A program made the translations under genes and the position numbers. From Billgrantia saliphila (GTDB taxonomy: Bacteria > Pseudomonadota > Gammaproteobacteria > Pseudomonadales > Halomonadaceae), in NCBI RefSeq assembly GCF_002930105.1, contig NZ_PJRN01000011.1, forward strand, positions 80,927 to 144,926: a stretch of DNA of 64,000 nt, in the 5' to 3' direction. Every line of letters starts with the position of its first letter. The first letter of the stretch is position 1. Below the pieces are notes generated by a model that saw only the letters and a program-made list of their open reading frames with translations, did not search any database and was not told the origin of the DNA. This document shows, in pieces, positions 36,949-45,608 of the stretch.

Positions 36949-37712
36949 GCCTCATCGAGACCGAAGACCCGTCTCGCGGTCACCGTGCTCTGCGCGGCGA
37001 TCGCCTCCGGCGCCTCCCCTCGCAGCTTCGCTACCATGTCGCATACCTGGACGATGCGTGCCGGCTCGTTACGCTGCCCCTGATAGCCGCACAGGGGCAT
37101 GTCCGGACTGTCGGTTTCCAGTACGAAACCGTCCTCCGGTAGGCTCTTCACCGCGCGCCAAAGGCGTTGGGCGCGCTCATAGGTAACGGCGCCGCCCAGG
37201 CCCACCACGAACCCGAGGTCGAGAAATTTCCATGCCTGGTCTGGCGAGCCGGCGAAGGCGTGAATCAGTCCGCCCGCCGGCAGGTCGAGCTGACGCAGGC
37301 GCTTGGAAACTTTGTCGTTGGCGTGTACGCAGTGGATCACCACCGGCAATTGACGAGACTTGGCCAGGCGCAGCTGGGTGTTGAACAGCTCCCACTGATC
37401 GTCCAGGGTCTCCTCGAAGCGGGCGTCGATGCCGCACTCGCCCAGCGCCCTCACCTCGGGATGCGCGTCGAGCGTTTCAGCCAGCGCCTCGACATCGCCG
37501 TCATGGTGTTCGTGCATGAAATAGGGATGCAGGCCCAGGCTGATGTGGACGTCCTCGCGCTCGCCAAGCGCCAATACGGCGGGCCACCGATGGCGAGTCG
37601 TGCCGGGGACCATGAAGTGGCCCACGCCCGCACTTCTGGCGCGCTCGAACATCGCCTCGCGGTCATCGTCGAAGGCTTCGAAGTCGAGATGGCAGTGTGC
37701 ATCGATCAACAT
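36945..37712 (-). CDS. TatD-family metal-dependent hydrolase
   Basis: 255-residue TIM-barrel hydrolase of the TatD DNase family. Metal-ligand motifs visible are the N-terminal DAHCHLDF (HxH), ALGECGIDARF with the conserved glutamate, PVVIHCVHAN with His, LIHAFAGS and the late ETDSPDMP. The tatD-type proteins act as 3'-5' DNA/RNA exonucleases in repair or quality control. The neighbouring ygfZ and mscL genes offer no functional hint. Confidence 0.92.
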   Translation of the reverse strand: MLIDAHCHLDFEAFDDDREAMFERARSAGVGHFMVPGTTRHRWPAVLALGEREDVHISLGLHPYFMHEHHDGDVEALAETLDAHPEVRALGECGIDARFEETLDDQWELFNTQLRLAKSRQLPVVIHCVHANDKVSKRLRQLDLPAGGLIHAFAGSPDQAWKFLDLGFVVGLGGAVTYERAQRLWRAVKSLPEDGFVLETDSPDMPLCGYQGQRNEPARIVQVCDMVAKLRGEAPEAIAAQSTVTARRVFGLDEA

Positions 37713-37761
37713 CCGTGTCGTGCTCCGTTGCGGCGTGGGAAATAGTCCGACGGGCTCCGCG

Positions 37762-38238
37762 TCACTCCGGCTCGGGCTGCTGCGAGGTACAAGCCGGGCA
37801 GCGCGTGGCCGGCAGCGGAATCTTGCTCAGGCAGTACGGGCAATCCTTGACCGTGGGTGCCGCCACCGCCTCGGGCGGATAGGCGAGATTCTTGAGCCGG
37901 TTGATGTTGCGAATCAGCAGAAAGGTGGCAAAGGCCACGATCAGGAACGACAGTAGCGCATTGAGGAACAGGCCGTAGTTGAGGGTCACCGCCCCGGCCG
38001 CCTGGGCCTGTTCCAGGGTGTGGTAGACCACGTCGCCGGGAGCCTCGCGCAGCACCAGGAACTGATTGGTGAAGTTCATCCCTCCCGTCGCCAGGCCAAT
38101 CAGCGGGGTGAATACATCCTTCACCAAGCTGTTGACGATGGAGGTGAAGGCGGCCCCGATGATGATCCCCACCGCCATGTCCACGACGTTGCCCTTGACC
38201 GCGAATTCACGAAACTCCTTCAGCATCTTCGATGCCAT
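37762..38238 (-). CDS. mscL: Large-conductance mechanosensitive channel MscL with C-terminal zinc ribbon
   Basis: Emergency osmotic release channel. The first transmembrane helix has [28 protein letters not shown] (gate glycines present) and the second [24 protein letters not shown]. The product has 158 residues, about 22 longer than E. coli MscL. The extra tail ends in CPYC (C133, C136) and CPAC (C147, C150), a likely zinc ribbon after the usual C-terminal helix region. Such tails occur in some MscL homologues; their role is unclear. Confidence 0.95.
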   Translation of the reverse strand: MASKMLKEFREFAVKGNVVDMAVGIIIGAAFTSIVNSLVKDVFTPLIGLATGGMNFTNQFLVLREAPGDVVYHTLEQAQAAGAVTLNYGLFLNALLSFLIVAFATFLLIRNINRLKNLAYPPEAVAAPTVKDCPYCLSKIPLPATRCPACTSQQPEPE

Positions 38239-38294
38239 GCGTTCCCTTCTCCCTTCAGCAGCTCATATCGCCATGCCCGTAGTACTCGCCAATC

Positions 38295-39884
38295 TCAATG
38301 CTCGCGGGTGGCGGCAAAGCGAATCTCCGGCCAACGCTCCTGGGTCATCTGAAGGTTGACCCTCGTGGGAGCAATGTAGGTCAGGTAACCACCGCCATCC
38401 AGCGCCAGGTTGGCGCTCGCCTTGCGCTTGAACTCCTCGAGCTTGCGGGTATCGTCACTGTAGACCCAGCGCGCGGTCTGCACGTTGACCGGCTCGTAGA
38501 CGCAGTCGACCTTGTACTCCTCCTTGAGCCGGTGGGCGACCACGTCGAACTGCAGGGTACCCACGGCGCCGAGGATCAGGTCGTTGTTGTCCAGCGGCTG
38601 GAACAACTGCGTGGCGCCCTCTTCCGAAAGCTGCTGGAGCCCCTTCTGCAGCGCCTTGAGTTTGAGCGGATCCTTGAGCTGCACGCGCTTGAACAGCTCC
38701 GGGGCGAAGTGGGGAATCCCGGTGAAGCGCATGTCCTCGCCGGTGGTGAAGGTATCGCCGATCTGGATCGTGCCGTGATTGTGCAGGCCGATGATATCGC
38801 CGGGCCAGGCCTCCTCCACGTGGGAGCGGTCGGAGGCCATGAAGGTCAGCGCATCGGCGATCTTCACATCCTTGCCGATGCGCACATGGCGCATCTTCAT
38901 GTTCTTCTCGTACTTGCCCGAGCAGACTCGCAGGAAAGCGATGCGATCTCGATGCTTGGGATCCATGTTGGCCTGGATCTTGAACACGAACCCGGTGAAG
39001 CGACCGTCTTCGGCCTCAACGCTGCGCGCATCGGTCTCGCGCGACTGGGGCGGCGGCGCATACTCGACGAAGCCGTCGAGCATCTCGCGCACGCCGAAGT
39101 TGCCCATCGCGGTACCGAAGTAGACCGGTGTCAGCTCGCCGCGCAGGTAGGCGGCGTGATCGAACGGATGGGAGGCGCCACGCACCAGCTCCACTTCCAT
39201 GCGCAGCTCCTCGGCCACGTCCGCGCCCAGCACCGCGTCGACCTCAGGGTTGTCGAGCCCTGCGATACGCTTGTCGTCGGGAATGCGGCTGCCTTGCCCC
39301 TGGGTGTAGAGATGGATGACGTCGTTATAGAGGTGATAGACCCCCTTGAAGTGGCGCCCCATGCCGATCGGCCATGTCATCGGTGCACACTGGATGTCGA
39401 GCACCGTCTCCACCTCGTCCATCACCTCGATGGGATCGCGGATATCGCGATCAATCTTGTTGACGAAGGTGAGGATCGGCGTGGTGCGCAACCGGCAGAC
39501 CTCCATCAGCTTGATGGTTCGCGCCTCGACGCCCTTGGCACCGTCGATCACCATCAGCGCCGAGTCCACCGCCGTCAGCGTGCGGTAGGTATCCTCGGAA
39601 AAATCCTCGTGCCCGGGAGTATCGAGCAGATTGACGATGCGTCCGCCATAGGGGAACTGCATCACCGAGGTCGTCACCGAGATACCCCGCTCCTGTTCCA
39701 TCTTCATCCAGTCGGAGGTGGCGTGGCGGTCGTTGCGCTTGCTCTTCACCGAGCCCGCCAGCTGAATCGCGTTTCCGAACAGCAGCATCTTTTCGGTGAT
39801 GGTGGTCTTGCCCGCGTCGGGGTGCGAGATGATGGCAAAGGTTCTGCGCAGCCCGACTTCTCGGGCCAAATCGGCTTCAGACAT
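38295..39884 (-). CDS. prfC: Peptide chain release factor 3
   Basis: Translational GTPase of 529 residues that recycles RF1/RF2 after peptide release. G1 is [16 protein letters not shown]3 is [18 protein letters not shown], and G4 is FVNKIDRD. Downstream RF3-specific segments include FEFAPPPQ-like [17 protein letters not shown] and [33 protein letters not shown]. The length is as in E. coli. It shares a short upstream region with the divergent regB gene. Confidence 0.97.
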   Translation of the reverse strand: MSEADLAREVGLRRTFAIISHPDAGKTTITEKMLLFGNAIQLAGSVKSKRNDRHATSDWMKMEQERGISVTTSVMQFPYGGRIVNLLDTPGHEDFSEDTYRTLTAVDSALMVIDGAKGVEARTIKLMEVCRLRTTPILTFVNKIDRDIRDPIEVMDEVETVLDIQCAPMTWPIGMGRHFKGVYHLYNDVIHLYTQGQGSRIPDDKRIAGLDNPEVDAVLGADVAEELRMEVELVRGASHPFDHAAYLRGELTPVYFGTAMGNFGVREMLDGFVEYAPPPQSRETDARSVEAEDGRFTGFVFKIQANMDPKHRDRIAFLRVCSGKYEKNMKMRHVRIGKDVKIADALTFMASDRSHVEEAWPGDIIGLHNHGTIQIGDTFTTGEDMRFTGIPHFAPELFKRVQLKDPLKLKALQKGLQQLSEEGATQLFQPLDNNDLILGAVGTLQFDVVAHRLKEEYKVDCVYEPVNVQTARWVYSDDTRKLEEFKRKASANLALDGGGYLTYIAPTRVNLQMTQERWPEIRFAATREH

Positions 39885-40032
39885 CAGGTTAGAATCGTCG
39901 TCATGGCACCGGCGAGGCGATGCGTGAATGGATTGGCACGCATTCTACGGCTTTGCCCCGCACAGTTGTAGGGCAGCGGCGAGAAAGGGCATGAGACGGT
40001 ATCATGGCGACACGAACGTTCCAGGAGCAGCC

Positions 40033-41298
40033 ATGCCTACCGCGCCCCCTTTGCCGCTTTCGACGCCCAGCCGCAACCTGGTCCGCCTGACTATCGTTCG
40101 CGGTATCACCTGGACGGGTTTCCTGGCGGCGGTCATCGTTGGGGTCGAGTTCCTGCACTTCGAACTCGAGATCACCGCGGTCATCGGCGTCATCATCTGC
40201 ATGGGCCTGGTGAACCTCTTTACCTGGTGGCGGCTCGGCCGCCAATGGGCGGTCAATCACATCGAGTACGTGATTCACCTGCTCGTCGACGTATTCGGCC
40301 TGACGTTGCTGTTCTACCTGACCGGGGGCGCCACCAACCCGTTCATCAACTACTACCTGGTGCCGGTCACCATCGCCGCCGCCACCCTGCCCTGGCGCTA
40401 CGCCTGGATCGTCGCCACCTCGGCCATGGCGTCCTACACCCTGCTGCTGGGGGATTACCATCCGGTCCCGCAGCTGACCCACGATCAAGGCAACGAGGTG
40501 CTCAACCTGCATGTGCTGGGCATGTGGATCAATTTCGGCCTGTCGGCCGGCTTGGTGACCTTCTTCATCTACAAGATGGCGCATGCCCTGCGCAGCCGGG
40601 AGCAGGCCTTGTCGCAGACCCGCGAGTCGGCGCTGCGCAACGAACAGATCGTCGCCGTGGCCACCCAGGCCGCCGGTACCGCCCATGAACTGGGAACCCC
40701 GCTGTCCACCATGGCGGTGCTGCTCAGCGAAATGCGCCAGGACGCGCGAGACAACCCGACGCTGGAGCAGGATATCGATCTGCTGCGCCAGCAGGTCGAC
40801 GTGTGCAAGTCGCGGCTGCGCCACCTGGTCGAAAGCGCCGATCGCCGTCGCATGGCCGAACCGGAAGTGTGCGACGCTCGCGACTGGCTGAGCGGTGTGG
40901 TGCAGCGCTGGCTGGTACTGCGCCCCGACGTGAGCCATCGTCTGGAGATATCGGGCCAGCGCGGCATGCCCTGGCTCAAGGTCGATACTACCCTCGATCA
41001 GGCCATCACCAACCTGCTCAACAACGCTGCCGACGCCAACCCCGACGACATCGTCATCCGCCTGGACTGGAACGAAAGCGAGGTGATCGTCGATATTCGC
41101 GATCATGGTCCAGGTATCGCGCTGGACATCGCCGACCGGCTCGGCGAGACCTTCGTCTCGACCAAGAGCAAGGGACTCGGCATCGGTCTGTTTCTCACTC
41201 ATGCCACCATCAATCGCTTCGGCGGGGGCGTGAGTCTGTATAATCATCCGCAAGGGGGGACGCTGACCGAAGTGATCCTGCCGCACAGTGAGCCCTGA
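40033..41298 (+). CDS. regB: RegB/PrrB-type redox-sensing histidine kinase
   Basis: Membrane histidine kinase of 421 residues. The N-terminal half has about six transmembrane helices. The quinone-binding signature of RegB, GGATNPF (residues 98-104), lies near the middle of it. The H-box is AAGTAHELGTPLSTMA with phosphorylated His218, and the conserved redox cysteine is C258 in QQVDVCKSRL. N- and G-boxes are NLLNNAADANPD and DHGPGIALDIADRLGETFVSTKSKGLGIGLFLT. RegB regulates respiration and redox genes through RegA by sensing the quinone pool. AGGAG precedes ATG 40033. Confidence 0.93.
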   Translation: MPTAPPLPLSTPSRNLVRLTIVRGITWTGFLAAVIVGVEFLHFELEITAVIGVIICMGLVNLFTWWRLGRQWAVNHIEYVIHLLVDVFGLTLLFYLTGGATNPFINYYLVPVTIAAATLPWRYAWIVATSAMASYTLLLGDYHPVPQLTHDQGNEVLNLHVLGMWINFGLSAGLVTFFIYKMAHALRSREQALSQTRESALRNEQIVAVATQAAGTAHELGTPLSTMAVLLSEMRQDARDNPTLEQDIDLLRQQVDVCKSRLRHLVESADRRRMAEPEVCDARDWLSGVVQRWLVLRPDVSHRLEISGQRGMPWLKVDTTLDQAITNLLNNAADANPDDIVIRLDWNESEVIVDIRDHGPGIALDIADRLGETFVSTKSKGLGIGLFLTHATINRFGGGVSLYNHPQGGTLTEVILPHSEP

Positions 41299-41317
41299 GC
41301 GACGCGACGAGGTTGCC

Positions 41318-41857
41318 ATGCAAGATGCCGATAATCGCCTGCTGATCATCGACGACGATGAGATGTTCTGCCACGTCCTCTCGCGCGCCATGGGCAGGCG
41401 CGGCTACGAAGTGGTCGTGGCGCACGACGCGGAGCAGGCCCTGTCGTTGGCTCGCCGTCATCGCCCGGAGCTGGCCACGCTCGACCTCAAGCTGGAGCAC
41501 AGTTCGGGATTGAAGCTGCTGCCGGAATTGCTCGAGGTGGTGCCGAACTGCCGCATCGTGGTGCTGACCGGCTACTCGAGCATCGCCACCGCGGTCGAGG
41601 CGATCAAGCTGGGCGCGGTCAATTACCTGTGCAAGCCCGCCGATGCCGAGGAGATCCTGGTGGCGCTGGGCCGCGAGGAAGGCGACCCGGAAGCCGAGGT
41701 GGCCGACAACCCGCCCTCGATCAACCGCATCGCCTGGGAGCATATCCAGAAGGTGCTGCAGGAGCACGACGGCAACATCTCCGCCACCGCCCGCGCACTG
41801 GGCATGCACCGCCGAACCCTGCAACGCAAGCTGCAGAAGCGGCCGGTGCGGCGCTGA
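41318..41857 (+). CDS. regA: RegA/PrrA/ActR-type response regulator
   Basis: 179-residue response regulator, the partner of RegB. The receiver domain has the acidic patch IIDDDEM (D12-D14), phospho-acceptor Asp56 in LATLDLKLEH, Thr84 and Lys106 (YLCKPAD). The C-terminal Fis-type helix-turn-helix, SATARALGMHRRTLQRKLQ, matches the nearly invariant RegA DNA-binding helix. ATG 41318 follows GAGG and lies 19 bases past the regB stop. The stop codon is followed one base later by the heptamer array at 41859. Confidence 0.94.
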   Translation: MQDADNRLLIIDDDEMFCHVLSRAMGRRGYEVVVAHDAEQALSLARRHRPELATLDLKLEHSSGLKLLPELLEVVPNCRIVVLTGYSSIATAVEAIKLGAVNYLCKPADAEEILVALGREEGDPEAEVADNPPSINRIAWEHIQKVLQEHDGNISATARALGMHRRTLQRKLQKRPVRR

Positions 41858-41858
41858 A

Positions 41859-41977
41859 GCTACGGGCTACGGGCTACGGGCTACGGGCTACGGGCTACGG
41901 GCTACGGGCTACGGGCTACGGGCTACGGGCTACGGGCTACGGGCTACGGGCTACGGGCTACGGGCTACGGGCTACGG
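41859..41977 (+). repeat. Perfect 7-bp tandem repeat, 17 copies of GCTACGG
   Basis: A perfectly uniform array of 17 GCTACGG units, 119 bp, starts one base after the regA stop codon and ends 96 bases before the bdh stop (convergent gene). In another register the unit is GGGCTAC, so the plus strand holds 16 GGG runs separated by four-base CTAC loops. This meets the usual G3-N4 quadruplex pattern four times in tandem. A heptamer is not divisible by three; all forward frames through it are open and would read LRATGYG-type repeats. No spacers are present, so it is not a CRISPR array. Confidence 0.98.
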
Positions 41978-42073
41978 CAGCAGACTCCGCCTCCTGGCAT
42001 AGGAACGCAATCACCGTCCGCAGCGCGCAACCCTGAGTCCGCAGCTGACGTGTAGCGCCGCTCTCAAGCTTCT

Positions 42074-42847
42074 TTACTGCGCCGTCCAGCCCAGATCAAT
42101 ATTCCAGCTCGAGCCGGTTACCGCCCCCGCCGCATCGGACACCAGGTAGGCCACCAGCCCGGAGACCTCCTCGGGTTCGATCAGCCGCTTCACCGCAGCG
42201 TTCTTGAGCATGACCTGCTCGACCACTTCCTGCTCGTTCATGCCGTGCAGCCGTGCCTGATCGGCGATCTGGTTCTCCACCAATGGCGTCTTCACGTAGG
42301 CCGGGCAGATGGCATTGGCGGTGATGCCCTGGGAGCCGCCTTCGAGAGCGGCAGTCTTGGTCAGCCCGATCATCCCATGCTTGGCGCTGATGTAGGCGGA
42401 TTTGCCCGGCGAGGCGACCTGGGCGTGAACGGACGCGATATTGACGATGCGCCCCCAGCCGTTCTGGCGCATCGAGGGCCATGCGGCCTGGGTGAGCAGG
42501 AAGGGCGCGGTCAGCATCAAGTCGATGATCTGGCGCCACTTGGCCTCGGGAAAATCTTCGATGGGCGAAACGTGCTGGATGCCGGCGTTGTTGACCAGGA
42601 TATCGACACGGCCAAAGCGCTTGATGGCTTCCGCCACGGCCGCCTTGCACGCCTCGCCATCAGTGAGATCGGCCTGGAAGAATGCGGCACCGACGGCCTC
42701 GGCCTTGTCCTTGGCCCGTTCGTTGAAATCCACGGCCAATACCTGATGACCGAGCTCGCGAAACTGGCGCACCACGGCTTCGCCGATGCCGCTGGCGGTT
42801 CCGGTCACCAGTGCAACGCGAGGCTCGAGGTTGGTTGCATGGGTCAT
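42074..42847 (-). CDS. bdhA: 3-hydroxybutyrate dehydrogenase
   Basis: SDR enzyme of 257 residues that oxidises (R)-3-hydroxybutyrate to acetoacetate. The cofactor loop is VTGTASGIGEAVV, NNAG is in ILVNNAGIQHVSPIED, and YxxxK is YISAKHG. The C-terminal NIDLGWTAQ matches the family end (GGWTAQ). ATG 42847 has AAGGAA seven bases upstream; a TTG codon in frame at 42853 is less likely. The CoA-transferase that would activate acetoacetate lies about 3 kb away. The gene converges on regA across the heptamer array. Confidence 0.93.
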   Translation of the reverse strand: MTHATNLEPRVALVTGTASGIGEAVVRQFRELGHQVLAVDFNERAKDKAEAVGAAFFQADLTDGEACKAAVAEAIKRFGRVDILVNNAGIQHVSPIEDFPEAKWRQIIDLMLTAPFLLTQAAWPSMRQNGWGRIVNIASVHAQVASPGKSAYISAKHGMIGLTKTAALEGGSQGITANAICPAYVKTPLVENQIADQARLHGMNEQEVVEQVMLKNAAVKRLIEPEEVSGLVAYLVSDAAGAVTGSSWNIDLGWTAQ

Positions 42848-42932
42848 GAGCAAATTCCTTCTCTGGCGGTTACGTCAATGTGAAGTCGAATGCTCGCTCA
42901 GCATACGCCCGGCCCCGGTGACGAGACCAGTT

Positions 42933-43376
42933 TCAATCCGTTGTGGCCGGCGTCATGACCTTGTCCATGAGACGCTGCGCCAGGCGGCTGCCCTCTTCCC
43001 GCGACTCGAGATCGGACAGGTCGTCGAGCAACTCGCAGCGCCATAGCCATAAGTCGGGTTCCAGCACCTCGGCAGTGAAGGGGTAGCGACCCGACGGCAG
43101 AGCGAAGGCACGCCGGTTGCTCGCGCTTGGCGCCGAAGCATCGGGCTCTGCCGGCAGCAGGACCAGCGACAGCGACACCGGACTGATCAGCGCCCCGACC
43201 AGCATCGCCCCGTCCGCGTCCCCTTCGGGACAGGAATAGCGCTGAAAACAGAGCGCATCCACATCGAGATGACGATTGGCGTGGGAGGACGCTTCAAAAC
43301 CGGGCCCGTGCCGGTCTTTCCAGGCCTGTGCCATCTTCTGAAGGCGTCGGTACTGTTCGGGTTTCAAGGCCTGCAT
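42933..43376 (-). CDS. HybE-like protein (orphan [NiFe]-hydrogenase chaperone family)
   Basis: 147-residue protein. The core GALISPVSLSLVLLPAEPD, the segment FALPSGRYPFTAEVLEPDLWLWRCELL and the C-terminal RLAQRLMDKVM resemble the HybE family of hydrogenase assembly chaperones (pattern: I-T-P-W-x-M-N-L-x-L-L-P, later LP-x-G-x-Y-x-F). No hydrogenase genes are visible in the window. HybE-like proteins also occur in aerobes without hydrogenase. ATG 43376 begins a Gln-Lys-rich N-terminus (MQALKPEQYRRLQKMAQAW) that suits a cytoplasmic protein; the longer frame is poor. Family call is tentative. Confidence 0.5.
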   Translation of the reverse strand: MQALKPEQYRRLQKMAQAWKDRHGPGFEASSHANRHLDVDALCFQRYSCPEGDADGAMLVGALISPVSLSLVLLPAEPDASAPSASNRRAFALPSGRYPFTAEVLEPDLWLWRCELLDDLSDLESREEGSRLAQRLMDKVMTPATTD

Positions 43377-43485
43377 GCTCGGCTCTCTCCTGGCTCGTGA
43401 ATGGGCAGTCGACGTTCCTCCACAGGTTCGGCAGGATGCCGTGCGGCTGCTATTCTGGCAGGTCCATGCGCAACGAGGAACGCCC

Positions 43486-44307
43486 ATGCTCCCCCAACAG
43501 CGTCTCGAAATCGCCACGGCGATCGCCAGGGAAGCCGGTGAACGAATCGTCGAGGCCAGGCAGAGTCGGAACTTCAATCAACAGCTCAAGAAAGGCGATG
43601 AGCTGGTGACGGATGTAGACGTGGCGGTCGATACCCTGATCGGCGAGCGCCTCGACACGAACTTTCCCGATGAACCTCGTCTCAGTGAAGAACTGGCGCC
43701 GGACCGGGAGGTCACCCATGCGGCCGAAGCGCTGTGGGTCATCGATCCCATCGATGGCACCGTCAACTTCGCTCATGGCCTGCACCATGTCGCCGTCTCC
43801 ATCGCCTGGGTCAGCGAAGGCAAGAGCCGGGTCGGGGTGGTTCACGCCCCGTTCCTGGGGGAGACTTACACCGCGCTCTACGGCCAGGGCGCCTGGTGCA
43901 ACGGCAAGCCGATCCACGCCAGCCGTACCGCCAGCCTCCAGCGCTGTCTGGTCGGCACGGGCTTTCCTTATCGGCGCGACAGCCGGCCGCCACTCATGCG
44001 GCGTCTCATGGCGGTGCTGGAGCACTGTCAGGACGTACGCCGCAACGGCTCGGCGGCCCTGGACCTGTGCGACGTGGCGTGCGGTCGCCTCGATGCCTAC
44101 TACGAGAGCGTCTCCCCGTGGGATTTCGCCGCCGGCGTGCTGATCGCGCGCGAAGCGGGCGCCCGCACGGGACATCTCTACCCATGCCCCAGCGGCATCC
44201 CCGAGGACCTGTACGGAGAGAACCTGCTGGTAAGCGCTCACGAGGTCCATGCCGAACTGGGCGATCTACTGCGAGCGGCCGACGCCAACGAACTACGGCT
44301 GTCCTGA
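43486..44307 (+). CDS. Inositol monophosphatase family protein
   Basis: 273-residue magnesium-dependent phosphatase of the IMPase/SuhB/CysQ superfamily. Metal-binding motifs are visible: VTDVDVAVD, the EEL region (RLSEELAP), WVIDPIDGTVNFAHGL and the C-terminal WDFAAGVLIAREAGA. The WDFAAG variant of the WDxAAG motif is normal for the family. Substrate (inositol phosphate, fructose 1,6-bisphosphate, PAP) is not resolvable. ATG 43486 follows GAGGAA. It starts within 110 bases of the divergent HybE-like gene. Confidence 0.92.
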   Translation: MLPQQRLEIATAIAREAGERIVEARQSRNFNQQLKKGDELVTDVDVAVDTLIGERLDTNFPDEPRLSEELAPDREVTHAAEALWVIDPIDGTVNFAHGLHHVAVSIAWVSEGKSRVGVVHAPFLGETYTALYGQGAWCNGKPIHASRTASLQRCLVGTGFPYRRDSRPPLMRRLMAVLEHCQDVRRNGSAALDLCDVACGRLDAYYESVSPWDFAAGVLIAREAGARTGHLYPCPSGIPEDLYGENLLVSAHEVHAELGDLLRAADANELRLS

Positions 44308-44407
44308 CCGGATAGCCCCTAACCATTACGCGACTAGTGGCAGGCTATTGGCCCGCCCGTCCCACATCGTTCAAAATAGCGAGCAGAGATTCGAGGAGGC
44401 TCACTAC

Positions 44408-44668
44408 ATGCATGTCACTATCTTTGGCCGTCCCGGCTGTCCTTTCTGTGTCCGCGCCCAGGCCTTGGCCGAACGGCTGGAGAGTGCCAACGTGATCGAG
44501 GGTCACCGCTACGTGGATATCTGGGCCGAAGGCATCAGTAAGGCCGACCTGGAAAAGACGATCGGCAAACCGGTTGCCACCGTGCCGCAGGTTTTCATCG
44601 ACCAGACTCACGTGGGCGGCTTTACCGAATTCGATCAGTATGTGCGCAAGCACGCCCTGCTCGCCTAG
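44408..44668 (+). CDS. grxA: Glutaredoxin 1 (GrxA type)
   Basis: 86-residue dithiol glutaredoxin. The active site is GRPGCPFC (C11, C14), with cis-proline region TVPQVFIDQTHVGGFTEFDQYV. The length and the alignment of YVDIWAEGISKADLEKTIGKPVATVPQVF with E. coli GrxA identify it as Grx1, which reduces ribonucleotide reductase and protein disulfides. The canonical CPYC is CPFC here, a conservative change. GAGGAG-like sequence precedes the ATG (GAGGAGGC 14 bases upstream). A stem-loop follows at 44691. Confidence 0.94.
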   Translation: MHVTIFGRPGCPFCVRAQALAERLESANVIEGHRYVDIWAEGISKADLEKTIGKPVATVPQVFIDQTHVGGFTEFDQYVRKHALLA

Positions 44669-44690
44669 CCCTCTTTTCCCGCGCCTTGCC

Positions 44691-44726
44691 AACAGCCACC
44701 GAGGCTCACCGAGCCGGGTGGCTGTT
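44691..44726 (+). terminator. Stem-loop downstream of grxA
   Basis: AACAGCCACC and its exact reverse complement GGTGGCTGTT form a 10-bp stem, with a second internal pair GGCTC/GAGCC, 22 bases past the grxA stop. The A-rich left edge and T-rich right edge of the stem resemble an intrinsic terminator, although the T-run is short. Confidence 0.6.
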
Positions 44727-44833
44727 CCGTTCACGTTGCGTTGAACGTCCTGTCCCCGTTGAAAGCCGATCGTCGCCGATCCTTATACTGAGGTCTAACG
44801 TGAAAGGCGCATCAGGACAAAAGGATCGGCACG

Positions 44834-45601
44834 ATGCAACGGGAAGAATTTCTCCAGCAGCTCTGGCTCGACTACATCCATCATCATCCGGATGTGGGCG
44901 CCCTGCGCCTTTGGCCGATGAACGCCCCGGTCGAATATCTGACCCTGTTGACGCTCAACCTGGCGCCTTTCGCCGCCGACGACCTGTTGCCAACCTTCGG
45001 TCATCTCGGCTACCGCCCCGTGCATCGTTACGCCATGGCCGACCGTGGCCTGCTGGTATCACTGCTCGCACCACCCGACGACGGCCCCTGGCTGGTGGTG
45101 GCGGAGCTTCAGTTGCGCACGCTGTCGAAGCAACCGCGGGAACGGCTCGCCGAGCTTGTCGGCAATGCGCATCCACGCGATACCCGTGGCAAGAATCTGC
45201 TGTGCCGAGGCCGGCCTTGGGCGATGCCCGACTGGGACAGTTATCGTCTGCTGTATGACGCCCATCCGCTGGCCGGCTGGCTCGCCGTGATGGGGCCGAG
45301 CGTGCACCATGCCGGCTTCGACTGCGAGCGACTCGGCAAGGATCTCGACGACCTCGATGCCGAGCTGACAACAGTCGGTCTTTCCGGCAGCGAGGATCGC
45401 CATCACGGCGTTTTCCCCGTGTCGCCGCTCCTCCAGTACCGCTTCTACCCGACATGTTCGCGCCGCCTGGCTTTCGCCGAAGGGGACGAGCATCGCATCG
45501 GCCTGGGCGGCCTGGCGCTGGTGCAGAAGTGCTTGAGCGGCGACCACGAGCGTGCGGTCGAACTGCTGCTCCCTCACCACACTCGCTGCGAGATCACCTA
45601 A
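44834..45601 (+). CDS. DUF1338-like protein
   Basis: 255 residues with a pattern resembling DUF1338 proteins (family of the 2-hydroxyglutarate synthase HglS of lysine catabolism, a VOC-fold iron enzyme). Similar segments are APFAADDLLPTFGHLGYRPVHRYAMADRGLLVSLLAPPDDGPWLVVAELQLRTLS (the family has LGY-R-x-x-Y, then APP-D-x-x-P-x-x-VSEL). The usual N-terminal metal histidine in NHIAxRT appears replaced: the strand reads VEYLTLLTLN. A later GPSVHHAGF supplies His. At 255 residues it is shorter than HglS. Call is tentative. It has GATCGGCACG before ATG 44834 with no strong RBS, and a DnaA-box hairpin begins 8 bases after its stop. Confidence 0.5.
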   Translation: MQREEFLQQLWLDYIHHHPDVGALRLWPMNAPVEYLTLLTLNLAPFAADDLLPTFGHLGYRPVHRYAMADRGLLVSLLAPPDDGPWLVVAELQLRTLSKQPRERLAELVGNAHPRDTRGKNLLCRGRPWAMPDWDSYRLLYDAHPLAGWLAVMGPSVHHAGFDCERLGKDLDDLDAELTTVGLSGSEDRHHGVFPVSPLLQYRFYPTCSRRLAFAEGDEHRIGLGGLALVQKCLSGDHERAVELLLPHHTRCEIT

Positions 45602-45608
45602 GGCCAAT

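Noticed and set aside
38298..39971. Long open frame (557 residues) on the plus strand opposite prfC
   Set aside because: Runs antisense through the conserved prfC gene and has no family features; long antisense frames are expected at this GC content.
41859..41977. Heptamer array as a CRISPR array
   Set aside because: Units are 7 bp and contiguous with no spacers; no cas genes are in the window.
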